The notes beneath the pieces are model-generated. The model saw only the letters and a program-made list of their open reading frames with translations. It searched no databases and was not told the DNA's origin. The position numbers and the translations under genes were made by a program. Source: Phaeoceros laevis (taxonomy: Eukaryota > Anthocerotophyta > Anthocerotopsida > Notothyladales). From it: DNA of 21,644 nucleotides. The DNA is taken from positions 1 to 21,644 of the forward strand of contig JBNGIQ010008496.1 of the NCBI GenBank assembly GCA_049999765.1, read 5' to 3'. This document shows positions 7,928-15,954 of the stretch, piece after piece; within the stretch, counting starts at the first letter, position 1, and each line of letters begins with the position of its first letter.

Positions 7928-8409
7928 ATGGCCCAACAGGTAGTGATGACTGAAAATTGTTATGTTAGAAATGTTGTACTAGAACTTGCTGTTTGGCTCA
8001 CCTTGATACCTGAAAAATGCTGTGTTAGAACCTGATGAGCTGCTGGTTGCATACTTTGCTTTGTTCTGATTGCTGCCTGCTGCTTGCCACTGCCAAGGTG
8101 CAAGGGTTGCTGGAAACACTACCAGCTACCCTCACATCCTAGGCTCACAAAAAATCACGGTTCAGAACAGTTAAACTGTGATCCACAATTTTGGTAATTT
8201 GGAATGCAGCATTGTACTTGGATCTGCTTGCCCAGGGGTCTAGAAATCCGAGCCCAGGAACTCCGACAAGCACTGATGAAGGCGGAGGGAGGGGAAGACT
8301 CACTATCTTCCTACAGCTGCCATTCCTTGGTGTTCTGTGTGCAGAAAGTCGTGAATTCTGCTCACAGCCCTTTCTTGCACATGTAAACTGTCATATGACG
8401 TCTTTGTAA
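7928..8409 (+). CDS. Unit F putative small protein, two exons (61 codons)
   Basis: Unrecognised. Exon 1 7928-7939 encodes M-A-Q-Q (donor GTAGTG). Exon 2 starts at 8236 after CTTGCCCAG and stops at 8407-8409. The 61-residue product follows the unit C protein closely through the S-T-D-E-G motif and the hydrophobic segment (L-T-I-F-L-Q-L-P-F-L-G-V-L-C-A). It then diverges and ends earlier (H-M-T-S-L), losing the cysteine-rich tail. A proline interrupts the hydrophobic stretch. As in C, a second frame is open, so coding is not proven. Confidence 0.37.
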
Positions 8410-8832
8410 TGCCGTTTTTGAGCAAGCAGAAATTGTTGACTGCTGTTTGGTACTTGATGCACCTGCACAAATGTCTGAACACCTGTGTGAGCCAGCATGG
8501 TTGCTAGGAATCGTGTTACTTGGCCACAGTGTACAGTTGACTGTCAATGCAGCCTTGGCATGTGGTCAGTACAACAAAAAAGCATCTCTTGTGACACATT
8601 CAGTCAGGGCTTATCATGTATTCGTTTGAAGCTATGAACGTCTGCGAGCTAGCAGTCCTAGTCTTGGACATGCCTTGCTCTTTCCTGAGCAAGCTTACAA
8701 AGGCAAAGAAACGTGAACGATTGGGTTACCATTCCACCGCTATTCTTGCACAATTCGCATCTTGTTTAGAAAAGTCCCGCTTGGGCTAATGGCAGGTCAC
8801 GTTCTTGTGTTCGTGTACCTGCATGTATTTGT

Positions 8833-8894
8833 GACATACAAACAAACACACATACATTTCGCATGTGAAATATGTCCCTGTATGTATGTATAAT
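8833..8894 (+). repeat. CATA/TATG inverted repeat ending unit F
   Basis: GACATA (8833-8838) pairs with TATGTC (8871-8876). Inside is a smaller stem ATTTC/GAAAT around GCATGT, and TGTATGTATGTAT follows. Similarity to C ends here. Confidence 0.55.
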
Positions 8895-9319
8895 ACGTTC
8901 ACTTGACATACATGGTATATGGTATATCCTATACTAACTAGTACATTGAGGCTGTAGTTGCCTGGCTGCTACTCAATTACGGCCTACCAGATTATCCAGC
9001 TGCCCACTTGACCGAGTTAATGAAGATACCGGCGGTGGATCCCGAATCACGGCTATGTGTGTGTGTGACTATTTGAGGAGGTTGACACGGTCCCATAGAG
9101 GGTTTCTGCTGCTGGCATTCTTTTGGGTTTTTTAAGGAAACCCATGAGACACTAATTAAGTTTGCGTAGCCACATCATACGTGGGACGTTGTGAGCGGGT
9201 GATCTATCCAGCGTAGAGACCCACGAGGATCAGGCAACCTGATACCTCCCAATGCAACCTCTAACCTGAACCAAGACACCATTCCCGCTTTTTCTCAAGC
9301 TAACCTAAACAGCCAAGCT
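8895..9319 (+). other. Intergenic stretch F-G, no gene seen
   Basis: No type II module and no supported reading frame. It contains a short GTGTGTGTGTGA run near 9056 and becomes C-rich before the TATA element. The word AAGCTAACCTAAAC near 9297 resembles the CTTAACCTAATC block before the type II promoters. Confidence 0.4.
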
Positions 9320-9325
9320 TATAAG
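9320..9325 (+). promoter_or_regulatory. TATA box of unit G (TATAAG)
   Basis: Lies 157 nt before the ATG at 9477, within one base of the spacing in unit D. The leader is strongly C/T-rich. Confidence 0.5.
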
Positions 9326-9476
9326 TGACCCTGGACAGCCAGCAGTCTCAACAAGTTTCCAATTTTCATCTTCTCACCTTGCTACTCAGCTCTCCATCTT
9401 CCCGCCCTGCTATCTAGCTCTTCTCCTCCCTTGTGGCCTAGCTGTCCTGCTAGGCAAGGCACCAGCTACCTACAAC

Positions 9477-9608
9477 ATGACCCAGTAGGTCGGAATTTGT
9501 GAATGCGCTTGTTGATTTTTTTGCTGACTGCTCACTAATCGTGCTGTGAAGGACCAAATCTGCCAGATCGACCAGAAATTTGGACCAATGCAACCCTTCT
9601 GGCACTGA
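9477..9608 (+). pseudogene. Unit G exon 1 carries a stop codon
   Basis: Exon 1 reads ATGACCCAGTAG before GT. The second CAG of the M-T-Q-Q start has become TAG (one C-to-T change), so any peptide ends after three residues. The 78-nt intron-like stretch (9489-9566) and acceptor TGCCAG are intact. Exon 2 would stop at 9606-9608 because of a one-base insertion relative to A. Keeping splice-like signals while losing the frame fits either a pseudogene or a non-coding transcript. Confidence 0.45.
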
Positions 9609-10135
9609 AGAAGGAGGGTGAAGGGGCAAGCCTTACCAACTTGTCATCCTTGCATGCTTGGAGCAGCCATCCAGGAAGCAGTGGTCTTGCTTTCTGGAAG
9701 CTTGAAATGCCTTGATAGCTGAACATGTCACATTTAGATGAAGTTGTGTTCATTCTTGAAAAGACGTGCTATGATGAATTTCTACTTGCCTGTTGATTGT
9801 TAGAAAAAGCTCACAGGCCTAAACCTCTGCAGCAAGGGCAAGTCCCTTGTTGACTTGGGCTCAGAAACACATCCCTACAGCAAGCAAACACTCACAAGCA
9901 TCAGCACAAGGGGTGTTAGTACCTTGGCTCCTGCTGAAAAAGTGTACACACAACAGTTCTTTTCTGCTCTCACCTTAGCATGCAGCTACGTCCAGGATTT
10001 AGCATCTGGTGCACTACCAGACCTCTGTTTCAAGGAGGACCAGACTGAACAAAGCTACCTTGCCTTCAGCTCAAGTGGCTGCGACAATACATTTCTGGAA
10101 ATGCTTGAATTCGAAAAGTACTGCTAGCAAGAAGA

Positions 10136-10147
10136 CCTTCTTGAAGG
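10136..10147 (+). repeat. Variant palindrome CCTTC-TT-GAAGG in unit G
   Basis: Same position as CCTCCTAGGAGG in A and D. One base pair differs on both arms, preserving pairing. Confidence 0.5.
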
Positions 10148-10187
10148 CAATTGATTAGGAACGATGTCCGAATACGACATTTGACCT

Positions 10188-10210
10188 ACTGTATATATAA
10201 AACATACATA
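10188..10210 (+). repeat. Half of the CATA/TATG boundary element at array end
   Basis: TGTATATATAAAACATACATA is present without its TATG partner, marking the end of the array. Confidence 0.5.
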
Positions 10211-10319
10211 GCACTGCTTGAAATCAGAGTGGTATCTGGTTTTCTTCTTGCGCAAAAGCCTTACTTTCCTTCTGGCACTCACCAATTTGTTGTCACAATG
10301 TCAGGACGAGACTGAATAG

Positions 10320-11083
10320 CACCCCGATCTCATTGCCCTCGGCTACCCAGGCAACGATGGAGGAATTGTACCATCACCGGCTATCCAGGCGGTCCTGACC
10401 TCCATCGAGTGGCAGGATTTCCATGACGCAATCCAACGATTGGATGCTGCAGCTATTGCCGAAGCTAATGACGATGGGACGGCTCCTCAGCTGATGGACA
10501 CCCTCGCGTTTGACAATTGGGTGAAACTGGCGAGCATCTGCTCAAACGACCACAGCTTGGGCATGGAAAAATTACTCAAAGTGCATACCTTGCTGCCTCG
10601 TTACGTGGAAGAGGACGGAAAGGCGACAGCTGAGTACGATGCGCTCAGAGATGCCTTGGCCAAAGCTTTGGATGTGCCTGTCACGACAAAGAACACTGCG
10701 CCAGAATCATGCCTGCAGGGAGACGAGTTTGTCCACCCCTTGATCTCAAAAAATCTAGGGCATCGGCTGACATGAAGAGGATGATCGAGAACTCAAGGGA
10801 GGCACTCGCAAAGGATGCGCAAGCTTCATTGCAAGACCAGTGCCCGATCCCAGTGATACACCCAAGAGATTTGGAGTCGGAGCTAGGTAAGTGGTCACAC
10901 AAAGCTTGGGTTGCCAGCAATATCAATTTTGTTGCGCCCATTAGCTTGGCCACTTGGCAATCCTTGGCCGCACTGAACAATGGAGACATGGAATTCTGTG
11001 AGGCTAGAGTTCTGGCAGGGAACCTATCCCTCGCAAACAACATTCGAATGGCCCAGACAGAGCCCTCGAATCAAGCAATTTGA
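10320..11083 (+). pseudogene. Unrecognised frameshifted coding block, possibly Gag-like
   Basis: Two overlapping open frames (10320-10775, then 10709-11083) read as one protein of about 250 residues if joined by a single-base shift near 10730-10745. No ATG opens the first frame; a TAG sits at 10317-10319, so the true start is lost or upstream. The composition is protein-like: alternating Ala/Leu/Asp helices, F-D-N-W-V-K-L near 10512, K-L-L-K-V-H-T-L-L-P-R-Y and a following E-Y-D-A-L-R. The pattern of a W-V motif, an L-L-K helix and a Y-D motif is loosely like ORF1 (Gag-like) proteins of DIRS-type retroelements. That is an impression only. A GGTAAGT at 10886 could be a splice donor. Confidence 0.4.
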
Positions 11084-11088
11084 TGTGA

Positions 11089-11340
11089 AATGCCTGTACA
11101 ACCAGACCATGATGGTTAGATGCAAGGGGTTTATGTACCTTCAGCAACAAGAGGAAGGAGTACTCCCACAACTGCCTTCTGTGGAATTGGAACCGTCCAT
11201 TCTGCAAATGCATTTGTGGCGACACCACTCTCCCCAAGGATATACCAGAGGGAAGTCCCAAATGTGATGTAGGGATCTTGTGGTTTGACCATGCCATCTA
11301 TTTTATGGCTAACAATTTGGACGTTTTTCTTCCCAGATGA
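11089..11340 (+). pseudogene. Cysteine-rich segment, frame-broken
   Basis: Continues the preceding block in other frames. Frame 1 gives K-C-L-Y-N-Q...R-C-K-G (around 11088-11135). A second frame, 11113-11340, gives L-C-T-F-S-N-K-R-K-E-Y-S-H-N-C and then P-F-C-K-C-I-C-G. The C, C, H, C order could be a decayed zinc finger. The segment ends at TTTCTTCCCAG just before the next open frame, which looks like a splice acceptor. Function unknown. Confidence 0.3.
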
Positions 11341-11936
11341 GACTACCTGAAAATGAGATGAATGCGTTTGTGATCTTTCTCGCCATACCAGCCAACCGAG
11401 AAATGATCAAGGCGCAAATCTCCTTCATGTACGCCAGGGACTGGATGATAAAGGCAGGCAAACAGCTCATCAGGAACCCTACCGAGAAGCTACTGCCCGA
11501 TTTTGGAGATGCAATGGGTGCGCGGGACATAGAGAAACTTCTGAGACCGGCCTCATTCAGTGAGAATTTGGAAAGGTTGGAGAGGGTGCAGGCTGCCAAG
11601 CCGAAACCTCCCTTCAAAAAGACCAAGAATTCTGATGGCATCGAAAAGCTCAAAGTGTCAGGCAAACGGGGTTCAACACGCGCAAACTTGCCGGTGAACC
11701 CTTACTACAAAGACAAGGGCAGAGGATGCGGGCAAGCAACTCCGAATGGCAGAGGTCCTGACTGGGCATCCACCCATGGCGGTGGTGCATCTTCCTCCGG
11801 CAACGCTACCACCTCACAGTCAAACTTGACCAGCGACGGGGGCAATTCCCGCACCAACAACTCCAACTCCAGCGGCCAAACACTATCGTGCTACTTTCCC
11901 GCTCTTGGTGGTAGGAACTTGGCAAATGAGTGGTGA
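11337..11936 (+). CDS. Unrecognised 199-codon open frame with low-complexity tail
   Basis: Intact frame from ATG 11337 to a stop at 11934-11936. Residues 1-110 look like a folded helical domain (E-N-E-M-N-A-F-V-I-F, Y-A-R-D-W-M-I-K-A-G-K). They are followed by a basic stretch (K-P-K-P-P-F-K-K-T-K, K-D-K-G-R-G-C-G) and a Gly/Ser/Asn/Thr-rich tail. It may be the 3' part of the same broken gene as 10320-11340: the frame starts right at a splice-acceptor-like TTTCTTCCCAG. A basic, disordered C terminus would suit a nucleic-acid-binding Gag-like protein. I do not recognise the family. Confidence 0.45.
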   Translation: MRLPENEMNAFVIFLAIPANREMIKAQISFMYARDWMIKAGKQLIRNPTEKLLPDFGDAMGARDIEKLLRPASFSENLERLERVQAAKPKPPFKKTKNSDGIEKLKVSGKRGSTRANLPVNPYYKDKGRGCGQATPNGRGPDWASTHGGGASSSGNATTSQSNLTSDGGNSRTNNSNSSGQTLSCYFPALGGRNLANEW

Positions 11937-12344
11937 ACCTTTTTTGTGCATGCTTGTAACGGGTTCGTGGGGTTGTCTCAGATGAGCATGAAAGCTCTGA
12001 GGACCCACCTAGTAGAACTCTTGGTGTTGATGCGCTAGGGAACACATGCCTGGCTGCAACAAAGCACAAGGACCGGACTGGCTTTGTGCATATTTTGTAT
12101 GCGAATCGAGCGATAGAGTGGATTAGCGTTAGAGAAATTTTTTCAGAAATGATGAATGTATGCCGCAATGAGGTCCAGTCCGATTTTGACAAGCTGGTGT
12201 TTGGTTAGAGGTTGTTGGGACGTATAATTAACAACCCACACTCGTAGAATATAGAGTAGTTATTAGGGTTAGCCAATACGCGGTAGTTAGAGCACACGGG
12301 TACATGCGCGCGAAGTAGTTCACAAAAACGGTTGGCCGTTACAC
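11937..12344 (+). other. Stretch before the gap; possible LTR edge
   Basis: No supported gene. TGTTGGGACG at 12213 resembles the usual left edge of copia-type LTRs, and AAAACGGTTGGCCGTTACAC at the gap edge resembles LTR promoter-region sequence. No matching second copy is visible, so an LTR is not proven. Confidence 0.3.
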
Positions 12345-12354
12345 NNNNNNNNNN
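12345..12354. other. Assembly gap (10 Ns)
   Basis: Ten Ns separate an LTR-like sequence from the middle of a copia polymerase. Gag, protease, integrase and the first part of the reverse transcriptase are absent, so the real gap may be larger than 10 bases. Confidence 0.95.
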
Positions 12355-13689
12355 GGAAGCGAAGAATTCTCACCCTGTCACAGCGCAAGTACATCAATGA
12401 TTCAAGGCAAGACTTGTGGTGCGTAGCTGGTGTTGGCGGTAGCTGCACATTGCGACCTTGATCTCCATCAAATGGACGTGCGTACAGCCTTTCTTCATGA
12501 TGTCCTCGAGGAGGAGATCTATATGCAACAGCCCGAGGGCTACGAAGAGAAAGGCAAGGAACATCTGGTTTGCAAGCTGCACAAGACTCTATATGGGTTA
12601 AAATAGAGTCCCAAAGCCTGGCATAGCCTGCTGGACTCTTTTCTCAGAAAATGCGGTTTCACAAAGGCAAGTGCTAACAACAACCTACATGTACTTAGGA
12701 GAAAAGAGGCTTACCTCTTAATGCTGGTCTACGTAGACGACCTGATATTAGCTGCAAACACAGGATTGTCAAGCTTGTTAGATGTAGTGAAGAACTTACT
12801 AAAATTAAAGTTTGATATGAGTGATTTCGGAGACTTGAAATGGTGCCTTGGCGTGGAGATAATCCGTGACAGAAGGAAGAGAACTTTGATGCTTTCACAA
12901 AGGAAGTATGCGTGAGATAGTCTCGCTAAGTTCAACCTTGCTGAGGCCCATGGATCTGCCATACCACTAGCAGCAGGAGTTAAGCTCACGAAGGATCAAG
13001 CAGCTACAACTGAAATTGAGCTCAAAGAGATGCGGAGCATACCTTACAAGCAAGCAGTCGGCACTTTGATTTATCTGACATGCTTGATTAGGGCCGATAT
13101 TGCATTTGCAATACATCTTGTGTCATAGTTCCTAGCAAATTACGGCAAGGAACATTGGACGCAAGTAAAACGGATCCTTAGATACTTGAAGGCTACAAAG
13201 AGCTACTGCATCACATACAGAGCATAAGATATGAAGGTCTTATCATTGGAAGGATACTGCGACAGCGACTGGGCTGCTGACCCCGACAGTAGGAGGTCAG
13301 TAGCAGCATACATTTTTATGCTTGCAGGAGGCCTAGTGGCATGGTCATGTAAAAAGAATACCAATGTTTGCCTCTCGAGTACTGAGGCTGAATATAAGAC
13401 TCTCACGGTAGCTGCAAAGAAGGCAGTGTGGGACAAGAGATGCTTGTCAGATATAGGACAAAAGCAAGAGACTACAACAATTCTGCACCGTGATAACCAG
13501 GGTGCCATCGCCCTTGCAAATAATCCTGTGTTCCACTCAAGGACGAAGCACATCGAGGTGCATCATCATTTTATCCGAGATGTGGTGGAGCGCCAGGAGA
13601 TTCAGTTAGAATATATCAACACATCTGATAATCCAGCGGATGTCATGACCAAGGCACTGTCAGCAAAAGCACACTTGAAGCGCTACTGA
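12355..13689 (+). pseudogene. Ty1/copia Pol remnant: reverse transcriptase and RNase H
   Basis: One frame reads across 1335 bases. Landmarks in order: E-F-S-P near the gap edge; [11 protein letters not shown] and I-Y-M-Q-Q-P-E-G-Y (RT finger/palm); [10 protein letters not shown]; the catalytic Y-V-D-D-L-I-L (about 12730-12750); F-G-D-L-K-W-C-L-G; Y-K-Q-A-V-G-T-L-I-Y-L; then RNase H with G-Y-C-D-S-D-W-A, S-S-T-E-A-E-Y, H-R-D-N-Q-G-A-I and K-H-I-E-V-H-H-H-F-I-R-D. Five in-frame stops (12424, 12604, 12913, 13126, 13225) kill it. There is no frameshift. Those at 12604 and 12913 fall where the family usually has Gln (L-K-Q-S-P) and a basic residue, fitting C-to-T change. Gag, protease and integrase are missing. 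Confidence 0.93.
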
Positions 13690-13843
13690 AGCTTGGGCAT
13701 AGTCCCTGAAGATCAACAGTAGTGTGTTAGGACCTAGTTTGCTAGACTAGGCTTGCATGCAATAGGTGAAGTTGTCAAAACATACCTGCATCACTGAACT
13801 TCGTGTTGCAAGTCCGGTACTGCAAAACATAAAGTACAAAGCA
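13690..13843 (+). other. Copia 3' flank with LTR-like start
   Basis: After the RNase H stop, GTCCCTGAAGATCAACAGTAG precedes TGTTAGGACC at 13725, similar over nine bases to TGTTGGGAC at 12213. The sequences then differ, so an LTR pair is not shown. Confidence 0.3.
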
Positions 13844-14359
13844 CTAGTCAAGCATGCGTCTAACCAGAACCTGTGCAGATGAGAACAAAAGGTGGATACC
13901 GTAGTGTGCGGAGATGTGCAGCGGCGAATCACTGGAGACAGAACTGTGGACCATCTGAAGTCCAGTGCGCTGACACACATAGCTGCAAGGCGCCTAGTTC
14001 TCAGCAACGCAGATGATGGTGCTTCCCAGGCGATTTCCAAGTGGCAGCAACTTCCGCTTGTCCAGAGAAAGGTGCTGCTGGTCGGCAAAAGAAAGCTGGC
14101 TATCAACCTAAGTGGCGGCGGCAGCTGCTTCCCACAGGCGCTGCGGCGAGAAGTCCATGTCCACCTCGAGCTTGGCGATGGTATGCTCCAAGACCTTGAG
14201 CAATCTCCTGAGCTGCAGATGGGCGTAAGACAGAGCACCGGCGAGAGGGCGAAGCACCGTAATGGCCAAGTTGCGAAGCGTGGCGGCAGAAAAATTTGGA
14301 AGTAATGGACGGGATGCGGCCTCAGTGGGGGTATTGGGAAAACAGGGTTTCGTATTAGG
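13844..14359 (-). pseudogene. Unrecognised reverse-strand coding relic
   Basis: On the reverse strand one frame runs from 14359 to 13844 with two internal TAG stops (14108-14110 and 13994-13996). The first 83 codons read as a convincing protein segment: N-L-A-I-T-V-L-R-P-L-A-G-A-L-S-Y-A, then L-R-R-L-L-K-V-L-E-H and a D-M-D-F-S-P-Q-R-L-W-E-A-A-A-A-A motif, consistent with amphipathic helices. Past the stops the frame stays open and protein-like (R-K-L-P-L-G-N-R-L-G-S). It has no ATG at its start. The region is more GC-rich than its neighbours, which suggests separate origin. Open frames on the other strand and in another reverse frame overlap but look less protein-like. Confidence 0.35.
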
Positions 14360-14759
14360 TCATACCGCATACTATAGTTAGGTTACTTTGATTCACATAG
14401 TTTAAGTATAGTCAAACGGTTACGACGGTTATATTCCTATGAACCTAAAGGTCGTTCACGCGACCATTGATTACACAATTCTCACAACAAGTTTACATCG
14501 TTGTGCAAACCTGCGTAGCATCCGAGCAATCATCTCTATGCATTGCTAATCTACGCTGGTATCGACATGTTCCCCGTCGTCGTTCCCGTTTGGAACCTCT
14601 ACCTTGCAGACAGGCACCACCATCAGCATAGTTTGTAGCTGCCCCTAGTAACCCCGAAAACAAGTTCGCCGAGGTCCACGAGGGAAGCTAAGCTAAAACA
14701 ACAGCCTCCGAGCTAGAAGAACAGTCGCCAACTAGCACCAGTTTCAATAGCAACATCAG
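14360..14759 (+). other. Divergent leader region, possible retroelement 5' end
   Basis: Lies between the reverse-strand relic and the forward pseudogene at 14760. It contains TCAAACGGTTACGACGGTTA near 14413, similar in style to AAAACGGTTGGCCGTTAC near 12324. TGGTATCGACATG at 14557 partly matches the initiator-tRNA primer-binding site TGGTATCAGAGC of plant LTR elements. If so, 14760 onward would be a Gag-like ORF. No LTR copy confirms this. Confidence 0.25.
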
Positions 14760-15928
14760 ATGGATGTCCACTACTATGACGACTTCCCTAGGAGCTGCTC
14801 CAGGGAGGACGCATTCAGAGCGTGGATTTAGCAGACCCCTGGACATGCGCACCTGCTTCAACACGGCTGGCTGTATCTTGGATACAGAGTCATGACAATG
14901 TTCACTGCAAATGAAGTTGTCACACTAACAAATGTTGAGTGGTGCTTGCCATCTATAGATCCCTCACATGCGCCACAGCCAGGAGAGCTGGCATTCGACC
15001 TCCAGCATGGGTTGGACCTGCATCAACTCACCATCCAAGAGCTTGCCTGCATCCCAATAGACGAGGAACTGGGAGCCACAGAAGGGCAGCAGGCTGTTGA
15101 ATGGGTACCCACCAACAGGAGGACTTGGATTACTACCTCAGTAGCGTACATGAAAGGAGGGATCGTCATATACCTGGCTGACAATGTGCTAGTCAATCCA
15201 CTCGAAGAGAATCGGAGTAAACCCATGATGCACATCGATGAAGAGGAGATCAAGGACATGCTTGCCACCGGACAGGTGTCACAGGAACTCAGGGATGACC
15301 TAGACCAAGAATTTGTCGATCACCAACACATGCAAAGGGCAGAGCAAGAAGCAAAGGAGGCCAAGGCCAAGGCCAAAGAACAAGCAACTGCGGTACCATA
15401 CACACCACGGAGAAGCAATGCCATTTTAAACACAAACAGCATGATGGATGTCATCTGGACATGCTGCTCCAACCCTGCCAAGATGAAGAAATGGCTGGTG
15501 ACCCGCCTTAAGAAGGTGTCAGCACAAAAGTGGTGGCCCTACGCAGCTACACGCTGGATCTCCACACCAGGCTGACACAAATCGGGCGGATATCCATGCT
15601 CCTCATCATGACACACAGTAGCACAATGGTCATCAAGAAGGGGGGCCACACAAGCAATATGGACGAAGCGTACAAATTCTTACCAACGAAGGGCGGACAT
15701 AGACTCTTCATGCACGAATATGTATATTTCAACGACAAGGGCACACTAGGATGGATGACTTATAGGCACAATGGGTAGGCCTCGGAGGCAGCTCACAAAC
15801 AACTGGAAGGTCAAGATCCCTTCTTTCTACAAAAGTTCCCTTCGAACATTGAAGCTGGCAGGCACATAGCCAGGAGAGGCCCGCCACAAGCACATATGGA
15901 CTTGAGCTACCAGATACCTGTCCACTAG
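14760..15928 (+). pseudogene. Unrecognised pseudogene, about 390 codons
   Basis: ATG at 14760 (stop TAG just upstream in frame) opens M-D-V-H-Y-Y-D-D-F, interrupted by TAG at 14829-14831. It continues open through ATG 14892 to about 15530. There an extra base in a CAAAAG run shifts the frame, and the protein-like reading goes on (R-S-Y-T-L-D-L-H-T-R-L-T-Q-I-G). A TAG follows at 15776-15778, then readable sequence (Q-D-P-F-F-L-Q-K-F-P) to TAG 15926-15928. Notable parts are an acidic middle (H-I-D-E-E-E-I-K-D-M-L), a charged coiled-coil-like run (E-Q-E-A-K-E-A-K-A-K-A-K) and K-G-G-H-T...K-G-G-H-R. Family unknown; a retroelement Gag or a lineage-specific host protein are both possible. Confidence 0.5.
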
Positions 15929-15954
15929 CAAACCACAAGACAAGCTTCAGTTTC

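Larger units (their letters stand above)
7193..8894 (+). repeat. Tandem unit F (type II)
   Basis: Complete type II unit, closest to C: upstream module, TATA-like CTATTTGAGC (7767), leader, ATGGCCCAACAG exon at 7928, 296-nt intron-like stretch, exon 2 from 8236, 3' block (about 8600-8830) and CATA/TATG repeat (8833-8894). Nearly identical to C in exon 2 and the 3' block. Confidence 0.82.
8895..10210 (+). repeat. Tandem unit G (type I, last unit)
   Basis: Has TATAAG (9320), leader, exon 1 at 9477, 78-nt intron-like stretch, exon 2 from 9567, a block shared with A near 9830-9905, the hairpin CCTTC-TT-GAAGG (10136-10147) and a TATATATAAAACATACATA tract. The opposite TATG arm is missing: the array ends inside its boundary element and unrelated sequence follows. 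Confidence 0.78.

Noticed and set aside
10227-10245. Primer-binding site (TGGTATCTGG) after unit G
   Set aside because: Only seven bases agree with the initiator-tRNA site, and no LTR edge precedes it; unit G's tail does.
12355-13689. Stop codons corrected by U-to-C RNA editing, as in fern organelles
   Set aside because: That editing is known from organelle transcripts. This is a nuclear-type copia element among other nuclear repeats.
12213-13843. Paired copia LTRs at 12213 and 13725
   Set aside because: Only about nine bases agree (TGTTrGGAC); the following sequence differs, and no target-site duplication or right edge was found.
13747-14370. 207-codon reverse-strand open frame
   Set aside because: Composition (Ser/Pro/Arg/Cys-rich, repeated S-S, W) looks like an out-of-frame shadow. 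The neighbouring reverse frame 14359-14108 reads far more like protein.
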